A DNA stretch of 64,000 bases, from contig BCIM01000002.1 of assembly GCA_039545315.1 (NCBI GenBank), positions 2,332,331 through 2,396,330 on the forward strand. Direction: 5' to 3'. Both the position numbers and the translations under genes were made by a program. The first letter of the stretch is position 1, and every line of letters begins with the position of its first letter. The notes beneath the pieces were generated by a model. The model did no database searches. It was not told where the DNA came from and worked only from the letters and a program-made list of their open reading frames with translations. Of this stretch, positions 34,317-45,878 are shown in pieces. The DNA is from Kondoa malvinella. Its lineage: Eukaryota > Basidiomycota > Agaricostilbomycetes > Agaricostilbales > Kondoaceae.

Positions 34317-36369
34317 ATGTCTCGAATCATCGTCAAAGGTTTCCCGCCTCAAGTCACAGAAGAAGAGCTTCGCAATTTCTTCACTACAGGCAGCAAATGT
34401 CAGGTAACGGATGTACGGATCGTGCGCAAGAAGGATGGCACGTCGCGTCAAATGGGCTTTATTGGCTTCAAGAGGTTGGAGGATGGCGATTGGGCTAGGC
34501 AAAGATATCAAGGTAGCTTTTTAGCTGGTGCAAAGATCACTATCGCTGCAGCTGTACAGGTCAGTGCTGCCACGGAACATCTGCTGTTTGCTGTTGCTGA
34601 CTTGATTATCATCTCCAGCCAGCTGCTGTAACAGAAAGGCCCGCGAAGCGTCAACGAACCGCGTCTCCCGTCGCAGATCCTACACAGCATGCGCACCGTG
34701 CGAACGATGCTATCGATGCGGAACTCACGGACGCCGACTATCTTGCTAAACGGATGAAACGCTCAATCGGTACAAGCCAGCGCCTCTTACCAGACGCCGA
34801 TGCGGTAACGAAAGCCGCAGGTGAAACCCACTCTCAACAATCTAATCGTCTCTTCCTGCGCAATTTGTCCTACTCCATCACTACAGCAGACATCGTCGAG
34901 CATTTCTCCACAATTGATCCAGCTTGTCAAGTACACCTGCCGACGCAGCCAGATAGCAACCAATCGACTGGCATAGCTTTCATCACATGCTCTTCCAGCG
35001 ACAAAGCAGCAGAAGCTCGGCAGCGCCTCGACAAATCCGTCATATTGGGCCGCCTCCTGCATGTGCTCCCCGCGGCAGAACAAGCAGGTCGGCATGCTAC
35101 CCAATCCTTTCGCTCAACCGATGCTATACAATCAAATCCGCAGGCTCACCAAGGACAGGGCCATCAAAACCGCTCAGCTTTAATCATGGACGTACGTTTT
35201 ATCACAACATCTTCTCTCGGCGTCAATGATGATTGGCGCTCTAGCAAAATGCTGTTCTATCGACCGTAGCTCATCGTATGAACATTCACAAATCGGATAT
35301 CATCGACGCGACCTCGTCAGACAGCGCTGTCAGAATGGCTTTAGCTGAAACCCAGCTGTTAGCAGAGGCGCGAGAGTACTTCGCGCGCCAGGGAATTGCG
35401 CTGCAAGCATTGGAGACACCGCAAGCTCGATCCCGGGATACCCTTTTCGTCAAGAATATACCTGCAAATACTTCTGCCAGCGCATTACAAAGCCTGTTCG
35501 AAAGACACGGCAAAGTGGATCGGGTCGTCGCGAGCCCGTCTGCCACCATAGCATTTGTCCGTATGAGCGACTTGACATCGTGTCAAGCAGCGCTTCGCAA
35601 TCTTGCCTACCAGAAGCTTGGCAGCGGCATATTGTATGTGGAGAAGGCTCCGCAAGACATCTGGCGATCTGAACCTCTACCGCCGAGTCAGATAATTATG
35701 ACAGAGACCGAGACGTCTCATACGGACGACATGGCGACTAGCAAAACACTTTACGTAAAAAATCTCGCCTTCAATACTTCGCAAGCAGACTTTGCCCGGC
35801 TTTTCAATCCGCTTCCAGGCTGCTCTTTCGCGCGACTAACTACCAGGGTAGATCAAGCTCGCCCGGGAACAACGCTTTCGGCTGGCTATGGCTTTGTTGG
35901 GTTCACCACAGAGGAAGACGCCACAAACGCGTTACAACGCATGACTGGTCATCTCATCGACGGACACGCTATCCAGCTGTCTTACGTAAACCAAGGTCAT
36001 AATGCCCTGTCTTCTGAAGATCCAGCCTCCCGTTCTCAGGACCAATCCTCAACATCAACGAAAGTGACCGTGAAGAACTTGCCCTTTGAGACAACTAAGA
36101 AGGACGTCCGCCAATTATTCAGGTACGTAATTACTTTGCACGCTCGAAGGAGGACAATAACACTGTGCAGTCCATACGGTGTCGTCAAAAGCGTTCGCGT
36201 GCCTCTGTCAGTGGATGGGCGAAGTAGAGGGTTCGGGTTTGTCGAATTTGCGACGAAAAGAGACGCTAGCGCCGCAATGGACGCCCTTCGCCACACACAT
36301 TTGCTTGGCAGACATCTGATTCTGCAATACGAACGTAGCGAGCAGGTGAGTACAGCCTTTAGCTCGTAA
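34317..36369 (+). CDS. MRD1: MRD1, multi-RRM rRNA-processing protein
   Basis: The start at 34317 (MSRIIVKGFPPQVTEEELRN) opens RRM1. Four more RRMs follow: NRLFLRNLSYSITTADIVEH (34.84 kb), DTLFVKNIPANTSASALQSL (35.43 kb), KTLYVKNLAFNTSQADFARL (35.74 kb) and TKVTVKNLPFETTKKDVRQL joined to SPYGVVKSVRVPLSVDGRSR (36.06-36.3 kb). Five RRMs starting at the very N-terminus define Mrd1 (RBM19), needed for 18S rRNA maturation in the SSU processome. Without the last intron the frame stops at 36369. A GTGAGT donor at 36345 and an acceptor at 36461 would extend it to 36528, overlapping COQ8 on the other strand. Confidence 0.92.
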
Positions 36370-36456
36370 TCATTTCTGAATATGCTTTGGGACGCAGCTG
36401 TAGGGCAGTTCACAGTCCTAGCAATTGTCACTTTAAAAGGAGTTGTATTATTGAAT

Positions 36457-38388
36457 TTATAGGCTATGATTCGACGCTCCAAAAATGTCTCGAGCGTTTA
36501 CAGTACTTCCCAGATGTGCGCAGAGTAAGAATGCGCCCGATAACTTCCTATTGAGGCTGTAGGTTTCATTTGGGGGCGGGGTAAGGCGATGTCGCAGCAT
36601 GATGGGGATCTGCGCTCGAACCCTGTCGGTGATGGTCTGGTTCCGGAAGTCGTACGAGTGAGAGCGAAAGGGTTCCGCCAGAGCAAAGAGCGACGCAACA
36701 TGTGCATCAAGCATTACCTAGGACGCAAATCAGCTGATGCTGAGCAGTGATTGACCTGTTCAAACTCACTTTCTCTTCTTTACCCGTCAGGTATCCAATC
36801 TCCTGAGACATGCCCAGACAGTCTGTCCGATTCTCTGCGATCGCAGCTGAGAGCAGCAAGCGGAACTTTTCCACAAAATTGCGAGTGTACCCTTGACAAG
36901 CACCGAAATCGATCAATTCAATCTGCAACGGCAATTCCATTAGGTCTAGAGCAATGTGCTTTGTGTGGGAATAATAGGTACCTGTTTGGTTTGTGCGTTC
37001 CAGAGAAAATTACTCCAATTTGGGTCCGTTTGCATGAACATAAAGGTGAAGATCTCTTGCAGGCACAGTCGGAGGATGTTGCTGCCAATCTGTATTAATC
37101 GGTAAGCGGACATCGACAAAATGACCCATGCACCTACCAGGTCACGCTCTTGCCGGGAAAAGTGTTTACTACGACTCAGAGACGTGCCAAACATTCGTTC
37201 CGTTGTCAGAACATGAGCTGAAGTTAGGTTCTCGACCACACGCGGAACTCTGAACACGGGATCATCGGCGAGGAGCGTCTGAAAACGTTTGCAAGATTCC
37301 GCTTCGCGAGCATAATCACACTCGTCCAATAGCTCCCTCTTCATGATTTTTATGGTGTTATCCAGATATAAGCCTTTTGGGAGGACTGCAGAAGCCGAAA
37401 GCAACATTTTGAGATTGCCGAGATCCGAGGAGATAGATTGCGCGACACCAGGAAATTGTATCTTCATGGCGACTTCGAGATTACCATCTGATACCTGTGC
37501 AGAGTGGACCTGGCCGATGGAAGCCGCAGCGATTGGTGTGACATCAAAGCGAGACAGGGGAAGGCGCCAATCTGGTCCCAAAGACCGGACGAGAACTTGC
37601 TCAGACTGCCAATCAGGCATATAGTCTGCTGTACGCTGCAGTTCCGAAAAGATGCTCTCCAGTTGTGGAGGTAGAGTTTTCGCGTCTAGTGAATGAATCA
37701 GCCTGTAACCGCCAAAAATGAGTTACGATCATGTGTGAACCTTGTATGCTCATAAATTGGCCCATCTTGAGTGCAGCTCCGCGCATCTTCGACAATCGAC
37801 TGACTAGACGTCGAAGGTTGGCTTCCGACAACAGTGCAGATCCAGACTGAACTGCAGGGTCGGTTTGCGAGAAGCCGCGTCGGATAGTTTCAGCTGCAGC
37901 ACCCACACCGAGTGACGCCGCGAGTCCTTCAATAACAGAATAGGGTGAGGAAAGCTGTCATTCCCGCCTAATGCGATGTACCTCCGTAATGCATTATTCT
38001 AGCCAATCTTGAGGATGGCACAACAGACGCCTTCAAGGCTCGCGGAGGAAGTTCTTCCGCAGGTCTTGAGTCGAAGGCTTCGTGTGTGAAGGTAGCATCG
38101 GGCATAGTGGACGATCGCTGCTGAGATGCGTTCGACTGCTGCTGCTGCTGAGAGTATATTGCAGGACGAATTCGAGGTTTGGCATCGTGTGATCTACCTG
38201 GCTTATCTGTCACACATTTTGAATGGCAGCAGCTAAACGGAGAGGCAAGGAAGCTGACAGGCGCTGCAGGAAAGTCTTGTTTTGTCCAACAGATCGGGTT
38301 GATTGCCAGAAGTGGACAGGCGCTGCAGAGTGCGGGCGGCTGCGTAGGATAGACGAGCTACATCGGTGACCGCTTGTAATACTCTCAT
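36457..38388 (-). CDS. COQ8: COQ8/ABC1 atypical kinase for ubiquinone synthesis
   Basis: Start at 38388 (MRVLQAVTDVARLSYAAART), a mitochondrial-type N-terminus. After splicing, the family motifs are SKMRGAALKMGQFMSIQ (KxGQ motif), PIAAASIGQVHSAQV (A-rich loop), VAMKIQFPGV, ELLDECDYAREA (ECD), LCLQEIFTFMFMQTDPNWSN (catalytic loop) and IELIDFGACQGY (DFG). The end is LLCAHLGSTVNARDIF. Coq8 is an ATPase/kinase-like protein that supports the coenzyme Q synthesis complex in mitochondria. All motifs are intact. ABC1 is also among the genes I recall from red-yeast MAT regions. The first intron is flanked by a short repeated CTGCAGCGCCTGTC. Confidence 0.93.
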
Positions 38389-38474
38389 TCGAGGCACAAG
38401 TCCAACCGTGCGCCTTTTACAAGATCTGGTTCAATATACACTTTAAATGCTATGTTGAACTGCAACTGCCACCC

Positions 38475-38928
38475 ATGAGATTCAAGGAATGGTCCGCTTT
38501 CGTCGATGCTGCTATGGACTTGCAAGGTACTCACGGACACGAAGTGAGCGGCATCTAGCAGTTCACGTAGTCTCTGGACCGATATTTCGGCTGTCTGTAG
38601 ATCCGCGCGGGTACGCGATTCTGTCCTGCGCGTGGGCTGCTGGTAGTCAGGCTCGCAAATGACCAGAAAGTAAGATGGCTTCGACTCGACTTGCTGATGC
38701 AGCTGAAGCCAGATTGGTCAGACTCTCTTGTTCGCAAGTCGTCAAGCAGTATACCTGAATCGTTTCGACGCACTTTTAAGGACACTGGCACGCAAGATGC
38801 ACAACCTACCTATTGCGCTGGCAAACAACCCACAACAGAATTCTCAAGCAGCGTCGTCTGCTCTGAAAGACGTGAAAGGCCAAGCCGACAAAGGCGAAAA
38901 GAAGAAGAAGACAAAGAAGAAGAGATAG
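38475..38928 (+). CDS. SRP9/SRP21-like signal recognition particle protein
   Basis: Three exons give MRFKEWSAFVDAAMDLQ..., then IRAGTRFCPARGLLVVRLAN joined to DQK and TLLFASRQAVYLNRFDALLR, with a Lys-rich end (KGEKKKKTKKKR). The pattern W-x2-F-x-AA, TR(Y/F), an L.V.. ND-K strand and a (R/Q)Q-x-YLNRF helix is that of the Alu-domain protein SRP9 (fungal SRP21). It would bind SRP RNA in the cytosol. The joins were chosen to keep phase (GTGAGC donor near 38539, TCAG acceptor near 38719), so exon borders are tentative. 86 bases from the COQ8 start. Confidence 0.7.
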
Positions 38929-38976
38929 ATGGTGCACCATGGTGCAGCACAGGTACTACCAATTACGCATAAAGTA

Positions 38977-39736
38977 TCATCCTTGAGAGGACCTCCGAGC
39001 CTTGACATCCCAATTGTACACTCGTGCAATGTTGACCTCGGTGACGGTGATTTGCTCGCGCAACCAATCAAGATCGTCCAATGCATTGGCATAACCTTGC
39101 GAGGCCGTCCTTTGCTTGTCTTGCAAGAGCTGCTGGGCTTCCACAATTTCATAGGAGAGCATGACATTTGCCTGCGCGAGAAATTTACATCCTGAGCATT
39201 TTTGCAAAAGCAGCAGGCGGACAGAACTCACACCAAGCCACAGATGAACCCTCTCTACGGGCGGAATTGTCGCTTTAGCATACAGGGTATCGCTCAGCTC
39301 AAAGGAAGAATCCACTGTCAGGTCCTATGCACCAGCAGAGTAAAAGAGGAGCACGCCAACAGGAAAGACGATAGTTGCTCACACCACGAGAAACGAGCGA
39401 AGCAAGCACTTGAAGGGTTTCTTCAAACTCTACGAGCTTGCCAGACATGTTGGTCTTTCTTTGATTGGCGTTTGATTCCATAAAACGATACTTGCTGTCG
39501 GTCTTGCACAAGTCAGAAGACAAGCGCATATATAGATATACCAGATAGACTGACGCTAGAAGCTCTTGAAGTGATTTCAGAGCCGCCTCTGCATTCTCAG
39601 ATTCTTGCACATAGCCTGCAACGTCTTCGATGAACGGCGCTTTAGGGATCTGTCCAGACAGACAGCGTATAAGAGCGCGATCGTGTGCACGTCCTGCAGC
39701 GGCTTCAGCACATACGCCTCGGGGATTGGATTCCAT
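38977..39736 (-). CDS. PAC10: Prefoldin subunit 3 (PAC10/VBP1)
   Basis: Start at 39736 (MESNPRG) spliced to IPKAPFIEDVAGYVQESENA, then KYRFMESNANQRKTNMSGKL. The C-terminal exon has ELSDTLYAKATIPPVERVHL, WLG, an intron, ANVMLSYEIVEAQQLL and LDDLDWLREQITVTEVNIAR plus VYNWDVKARR. These are diagnostic for the alpha-type prefoldin 3, part of the hexameric chaperone that delivers actin and tubulin to CCT. Long helices at both ends flank the beta hairpin as expected. Confidence 0.92.
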
Positions 39737-40610
39737 GTATTTAATGTTGTCGACTTGGCTGCTGATGACGATGTTACTACTAATGCAACTCTCGCTGAAC
39801 GCTGGTCCGGCCAGTATACACATATACAGACATACCAGAGTCGAAAACGCTCGCTTGCTCTAGGTCATTGGCTGCCAACATCGTTTGCCTTGTGGGCTCC
39901 CCTATCAGGCCAAAATCTCGCCTGCAAGCGGAAAGCGGTTCGTGCACTCAATTGTGTGCGCATCGAGGAATGGCTTGGCGGGACGATGCGCTGGCACAGC
40001 CAAGTCAGCCTCTTTTACTTGCATATTTGCCCTTCTTTGTTTCGCCCTCTGCATCACTTATCAATCTCTGCTCGAGCTGTGCCCCCCAGAGCGCACATGC
40101 GCGGCTCTATGCGATTGCTGTGTCTGCGTCAAGGTTCTCTGGGATGCCTGCTCTGCGTCAGCAAGTACTAAGCGGCGTTTCACCAAAGCTACGGGCGCTG
40201 TGATTTCGTCCTGGAGGTCCAACGACCTGTTACCGATGGATTGGATGCACTATTTGCTCCTCGCAAAGGCAGATATAACGTCGGTCCCGCTGGCTTGAAC
40301 ATTCTGCAGTTCGCCCATATATCATAGCGTGGCTGACTGTCTCTGGCATTAATTGGTCTAGTCGGTTTGCTACTGTGTGTGCGTTTTTTGCAACGGTAAA
40401 GTGACACCCAGTCAGATCCAAGTCAACAATTGGTACTCAAGACTTGTTTGATCTTACTAGTGATGCGCGAATATTTGAGACTGGCACGACTCAACATCTG
40501 AGCCCGTCAGCACATGTGTTGAGACACACACCGTCGAGCATACCTACCGCCAACCGAACCATTTAGATGACGCGCAAGCATCTTTTGCCAATGCTACTTG
40601 ACGCCAAACC
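39737..40610. other. Large divergent intergenic region
   Basis: An 874-base region between prefoldin 3 and RPN9. Several overlapping frames of 70-190 codons are open (39605-40298 plus, 40189-40421 minus), but none shows a domain, signal peptide or coherent composition. No tRNA-like element seen. It is the longest gene-free stretch in the window apart from the gap region. Confidence 0.4.
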
Positions 40611-42100
40611 ATGGACCTCGATACTCAGCATAGCGATCCTATCGCTGCTTTAGCTCAAATTCAGAGCAGATCACCTCAGAGTCTTCAGGACGACGTTGCA
40701 AAGTTACAACAGCTATACGAACGAAGGTAAATCATCACGAGCTGACTACGCCCGCTGTATTCTTGCTAGTATTGACTGCTGTGTCATCTAGACTATGGCA
40801 TCAGCTCACAGTAAAGCTGCTCCAGCTGACGGCAAACCCTGCGAGCAGCTCTATCCTCATCGACTTACACACCAAATTCATCTCGACCTTTGCCAAACAT
40901 CTCAATCAGCTTGACTTCGTGCGCATAGCTACACTGGTGGCGCAGCAGTATTCGGGTGCGTCTGCCCGTTCCTTGCGGTCTTTCGCTAGTTCACTCAAAC
41001 TACTTGCAGACCCCTCTGAGGCGCTATCTTTTCTCGATCGAGTGACTATTTCCGTAAACGTACCAGAAGCGCAGCAAGCCTTTGTCCTGGCCACTATGGA
41101 ATCAGCTCAGTGGCGGCTGCTGCTGGGCCAACTGAACGAAACACAAGCCGCCATTGCCAAATGCGAAGCAATCCTGTCCGCCTTGGACAGCGCCGAGAGC
41201 GCTGTCAGTGCCAGCTTTTATCGCGTGTCGGCTGACTATTACAAGGTCATTCCGGTCGATACTGATACTGGCAATACTAATCGGATTGATTCAACACCTT
41301 CAGGCTCAAGCCGAGTACTCTGATTACTACAAAAATGCTCTTCTGTATCTCGCGTGCATCGATTCCGAGCAGGAATTGTCCAACGAACAGCAAATCGCGC
41401 GCGCTCGAGACCTCAGTTTAGCTGCGCTCCTTGGTTCAACCATTTACAACTTTGGCGAACTCGTGAGCTTTCGAATTGCATGCGCCGGATCTGTGACACT
41501 CATTAGCTCGCAGCTCTTACACCCCATCCTCACCAAATTGTCGCACACAGAAGATGACTGGATGAGGATGCTGTTGTTCGCTTTCAACGAAGGGGCGATC
41601 GGCAAATTTGAGTCTCTCGTTCCGCAATTCTCTCGTGAGGTATGTAGCGGCGAACCTGGCGAGTCTGCTCAACAAAACTGATACACTACATAAGCCATTG
41701 CTGCAAGAAAACTACTCCTTTCTACGCCAGAAGATATGCTTGATGGCTCTTATCGAAGCAGTCTTCCGTCGACCAGCTGGAGCGCGCATTCTACCGTTCT
41801 CGACCATCGCCCAGGAGACTAAGCTGCCAGAGAACGAAGTTGAGCATCTGGTAATGAAGGCACTATCGTAAGCGACATCGCGAAAGTGTATGGTTGGGTC
41901 ACTCACAGGCGAGCAGCTTAAACCTCATTAAAGGCAATATGGATCAAGTCGGCCAGACCGCGTCCATCAATTGGGTACAGCCTCGAGTGTTGAGTCATGC
42001 TCAAATCAATGACCTCGGCATTCGATTGTCTGGGTGGTGCGATAAAGTGACTGCCGCTGGCCGGTTTGCGCGACAAGAAGCACCTGAATTGGCTGTGTAG
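40611..42100 (+). CDS. RPN9: RPN9, 26S proteasome lid subunit
   Basis: Start at 40611 (MDLDTQHSDPIAALAQIQSR). Spliced blocks are LWHQLTVKLLQLTANP, AQWRLLLGQLNETQAAIAKC, VSASFYRVSADYYK, EYSDYYKNALLYLACIDSEQ and DLSLAALLGSTIYNFGEL. The PCI domain follows, with LRQKICLMALIEAVFRRPAG, LPFSTIAQETKLPENEVEHL and SLNLIKGNMDQVGQTASINW, then WVQPRVLSHAQI. This is Rpn9/PSMD13, a PCI lid subunit. About six introns. The stop at 42100 is 59 bases from the convergent IF3 gene. Confidence 0.93.
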
Positions 42101-42159
42101 TGCATTGGAGTGAAAAGGCTAGGGCTGGTTTGCGGTGACAGCGATGGAATTCTGAAGTT

Positions 42160-42813
42160 TTACTGGCTTGAGCCTTGCAAATAGAGCGTTGCGCCTTCAC
42201 CTTTCCATTCCGCTTGCCTCCATTCTACCACACGGTTTGGTGATACGATGGGCGACCCTTTCAAGCTATGCAACACCTGGGCGACAATCTTTGCTCGATC
42301 TCCGCCCGCTATTCCTATACTCTTGCTGCCTCTTTTTGGTTCGAATTTGATCGCGATGCGCCCTCCTTTAGCTAACGTCTCTTCTGCCGCTTTCAACTTG
42401 TGCTGCATGTCATGCCCAGTCACCGTCCACGACAATTGCACCTCTTTAACTTGATTTGCTTTCTTGGATCTTCGCACAGCTGCGCGCGCAGCATCCGCTT
42501 TCTGCTGCTCTGCCACCTTGCTAACAATTTTACAGATTGGCGGTTGATGATTCGGGTTGACAACGATAAGAGAATATTTGGCTGGGTCAAACTGAGCCAG
42601 GACTTGCTGAAGTTGTTGGGGTGATTCTAAAGATCCGCTGGTCTCGTTCACAAGGCAGACGTGCGTGTATGGAATAGCGGCGTCTCGTGTTTTGCTGGTA
42701 ATCCACTTCATTTGGCCGTAACGCTTTGCCAACAGTTGGGGCCGCAGAGATCTTCGCGCAAGTCCAGCGGACTTGTCCAAAGAAAAGAACAAAGCAAAGT
42801 ATCTCATGGTCAT
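42160..42813 (-). CDS. Mitochondrial translation initiation factor IF3
   Basis: ATG at 42813 or 42807 gives a basic N-terminus (MRYFALFFSLDKSAGLARRS). The frame contains AIPYTHVCLVNETSGSLESP, FDPAKYSLIVVNPNHQPPIC, KIVSK, then KEVQLSWTVTGHDMQHKLKA, FEPKRGSKSI and VLHSLKGSPIV. The order matches both IF3 domains joined by a helix rich in Lys, as in infC/MTIF3 (yeast Aim23). It would act in the matrix to keep mitoribosomal subunits apart and check initiator tRNA. Single exon. Upstream codons to 42900 lack an ATG. Confidence 0.85.
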   Translation of the reverse strand: MTMRYFALFFSLDKSAGLARRSLRPQLLAKRYGQMKWITSKTRDAAIPYTHVCLVNETSGSLESPQQLQQVLAQFDPAKYSLIVVNPNHQPPICKIVSKVAEQQKADAARAAVRRSKKANQVKEVQLSWTVTGHDMQHKLKAAEETLAKGGRIAIKFEPKRGSKSIGIAGGDRAKIVAQVLHSLKGSPIVSPNRVVEWRQAEWKGEGATLYLQGSSQ

Positions 42814-42977
42814 ACCAAGGTGCAGTAGTAGAAAAAGTTGTGCGCGGTCGTCTGGCGACGAGATGAGGTCGTATGTCTTTCGTGTGCGCTTTACCAGCAA
42901 TCAAACTTGGCGTAAGCTGAACTATGAACTACCACTTGCATGCAGAGTAATACCAATTTGCATCACGTCCGCAGATG

Positions 42978-43746
42978 TCACAACAAAGCGTCCAGAAAGC
43001 CCTCGTCCGCTCGTTCAGAGGAATGACAAACACGACCGCAAGACTTAGCAGTGTTACTCTTCTCGTGAGATGGACTCGCATCAGAGACTCCCAGATGTGC
43101 CATGAAATCGTCCAATGATTCTGCCAGGTGGTTCGATCGGTCCTCTTGCACCTTAGCGCTGGTGCTTTGTGTGCGCAGTTTGCTCTTCAGCCCTAGGGAG
43201 ACCGGCAGTCGATCGTAAAAAGTGTGGTCATGGAGTATTCGCCGACTTACGCATAATTTCAACGTGTTCAAGCGCAGCTGTTCTTTCGTCGGCTACTGGT
43301 GTAACACAGGTTACGGGATGTTGATGAACTGCTGTTGATCTCCCAGCGTGAGCCGCTCGATCGTGTGCGTGCGGTGTAACTTTGTAGATGTCTTGTGGGA
43401 TGTCATTGTGGGCAGCTTCGTTCTCCTGCAAGGCGAACTGGCGAGAGGTATATCCTTTCGACCGTTGCTCCTCAAGAAAGTGCGAAAGAGAGTCTTGTTC
43501 TGCTGCTGCTGCTGCCAGCTGCTCCTCATCTGAGGGCATAGGACAAGTAAACACATGAGAGATCGAATCATAGGACGCATGGAAATTACCTAGTTCCTCC
43601 TCCTCATCTTCTATCTGATTGGCATCTGGCAAGACAATTGCGTTTGGTAAATTCTCTTCGCTGGGCTGCTCATCCGTCCCCTTGTGGGCAGATTTCGCGC
43701 GATGTTTTCGCGATGCTGCTTGCTTGTGTCGATTCTGTAAGGTCAT
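42978..43746 (-). CDS. Acidic/basic hypothetical protein
   Basis: Two exons. ATG at 43746 (MTLQNRHKQAASRKHRAKSA) opens a basic N-terminus, followed by an acidic part (QIEDEEEELGNFHASYDSIS), an Ala/Glu helix with AAAAAEQDSLSHFLEEQRSK, and His-rich PHAHDRAAHAGRSTAVHQHP. A GTAAGT intron (about 43250-43195) joins EHVEIM to LKSKLRTQSTSAKVQEDRSN, then SLDDFMAHLGVSDASPSHEK and the stop at 42978. I do not recognise it. No signal peptide or membrane segment. It may be a nuclear or cytosolic protein with coiled-coil parts. Confidence 0.6.
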
Positions 43747-43996
43747 GTCAACAGAGGACAGCCGACTGACATGAGAGCAGTCGACAAACCTGCAAGACCA
43801 TAGTCAATAAGTTTGGTTGAGGCGAAGAAACGGACGACGAATGGCACGTGTGAAAGGAGTTGCGTTTGCATGGAATGCTCTTGCAATACAGTAGCAAACT
43901 ACGGCAAGAAGTACAGATTCTGACCCGGTTGCATTGCATTGCTGTCCACCCGAAACTCAAATGCAACAAAATTCGCTCATCTCCACCATTTGCGGA

Positions 43997-44643
43997 TCAG
44001 TAGAATGTAGAAGGGCGGGTAGCCAAGAACTTGGAGCGCGACTTGACAACACGGTGAGGAAGAGGGAATCGTAGGCGAGGAGTCAAGAGTTGCTTGATGT
44101 TTGGTCGACGGACATCAGCGCTCTTTTGGATCTCAGCGACGCGGAGAATCTGTGGACCGCGAGGTTCAGCCTTGAGGTAAGCATTCTCGCACGAGGAGCG
44201 AGCATACGTGGATGGAACCGAAACGAGCACGATGACGAGCAGCCATGTCCTGATAGCATGCATGCACCGCGTCCACCCTCGATAATTCCCTGTACTCCTT
44301 GTACATGTTGTGTGTTCCAGACCTTGAATCATAACGGAGCCAGACACCAAAGTTCTTCACTTTCAGAGGCTTCTTCTCGGAAATCTAAGCACGATAAGAC
44401 AAGGCCAGGTCGACTCAACAGCCATTCATAGACACAATGGACATGGGGGCGTACGACATTGATAGCAACGAGCTCGCCAGCTGCCTTCTTGACCTTCCGG
44501 AGCTTGCGCAAGAAGTACCAGAATCTCGACTTGGCGACAACTTCATTTGGCGCAAAGATTCGCATTCGGTAAAGTTTGGGCTGTTCATCCTTTTCCGAGG
44601 GCAACTTGCGCCCAATGATGGCGTATTCCGTGAAGCGAGCCAT
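43997..44643 (-). CDS. RPL20: Ribosomal protein eL20 (L18a/L18ae)
   Basis: Start at 44643 ([20 protein letters not shown]). Blocks are [40 protein letters not shown] and NVV, an intron, then [40 protein letters not shown] and [17 protein letters not shown]. The last exon gives [20 protein letters not shown] and [20 protein letters not shown]. This is the cytosolic large-subunit protein eL20. Length and motifs are complete. An L18ae gene is among those I recall from red-yeast MAT regions. Confidence 0.95.
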
Positions 44644-45567
44644 TGATAGAGATGGCCTACAGACTGGGACCGGACCAGAGACTCGAGAATCCTCTCATGA
44701 TACGGTTTTCTTCGACTTGTGGTTGACTCTTTTTTCTTTCTTTTCAGCTGGACCTTTGTGTCACGGACGATCAGACCTATTCTGTGCCCTGTTCTCAACC
44801 AGACTGTGCTGTCACTGTTCTGCTCCGATTTTGAACTCCGGATGTGGTCCTCAAAAAGCAGTCATAAATTCTCTGACCATACCTTGAAGGGCAATTGCAG
44901 TCTCAAACTTTCTCTTACGATCACTGTGGCTCAACATCATGATGATCCTTTATGCTATGCAGCCTTGAAAGATTCCCGCAAAACATGTGGTCAAATATCA
45001 CTCGAAGTGTGATGAATCAATTCACTTGAATATGTGTCTACCTGCACACATGTCCCAGCTGAACACGCCGTCAGTCTCCCTTTCGGCCTCAGGTTTCTTT
45101 CCTCTTGTCCCAATTCCTTCTTGTCATGCATGTTCGCTTAGTCTGTTGCCTGCGCACGCAGCAGAACGGTGTAATCTTCGAAGTGGCTGTAGCTATAGGA
45201 TGCTGCATGGCAAAGCATCACGGGTAGATGGCCACGATATCTACCGCCATCTACACTGTTGTGCATAGCCCCTGCGGCTGCACTGGTCTTTAGTCGTCTG
45301 AACATAGGCCTGTGTCTCTGGCAGATTGTTGTGCTCTCGCCATTCCTCCGCGAATAGCATTGATAACACAAGCCTGCCAACTAGGCCGGCGCTGGATGTC
45401 ATCAAGGTCTGATCCGAAGAAATTTAAGAAGGACCCGTTGCATGCGTGCCTCAGGCTCTTTAAGGTCCATTCAAAACTTCTCATCAAGCTGAAATATATA
45501 TCGCTAGTAATGACTGAGATCAATACAATCGACAAACGGATCATCACTACTCAGACCTCCAATTCGC
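44644..45567. other. Gene-poor region upstream of eL20
   Basis: About 920 bases with the eL20 promoter at one end. Open frames (44719-45268 plus, 45547-45138 minus) overlap each other and have no family features. This is unusual for such a compact region and lies next to a broken SFT2 and the assembly gap. Confidence 0.4.
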
Positions 45568-45878
45568 CTATTTTTCTGAAAGAAGCGAGATCAGGAATGC
45601 GACCAAGAAGCATACGGCTGCGCCAGCACAGCAGATGAGGAAGCCGAGAAAGCGTTCCCAGCGGGAGAGAGCGAATATCTACAGAACGGCAATTCTGTCT
45701 CAGCGGTGCAAGTAGACACAGAAAAGACAGCTGTACGCATCTTCCTCGTCGCTTCTAGTCGAAGATCTGACGGGGATGTATGCAGCCAAGGACGAAGGAA
45801 GCCAGGCATCTTGCGTCACTGGCTGAGAGTCAACGGTGTCGGCTGTGCTGGCGTTCAAGCCTGGTCTGAACCAACTGT
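45568..45878 (-). pseudogene. Truncated SFT2-like vesicle transport gene
   Basis: Minus-strand exons read WFRPGLNASTADTVDSQPVT, SLAAYIPVRSSTRSDEEDAY and, after an intron ending in TTCTGTAG, FALSRWERFLGFLICCAGAA plus VCFLVAFLISLLSEK then a stop at 45568. This closely follows the N-terminal third of fungal Sft2 (Golgi tetraspanning membrane protein), up to TM1. The conserved remainder (RKFAL..., TM2-TM4) is absent downstream on this strand, and no donor GT precedes the stop. The 5' end runs into the N gap. Either a broken gene at a rearrangement point or an assembly error. Confidence 0.6.

Noticed and set aside
38860..38930. A-rich GAAGAA repeat
   Set aside because: Codes for the lysine-rich tail of the SRP9-like protein; not an independent repeat element.
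39605..40298. Overlapping long plus-strand frames upstream of RPN9
   Set aside because: Two or three frames are open at once over the prefoldin exon and spacer; no coherent protein features.
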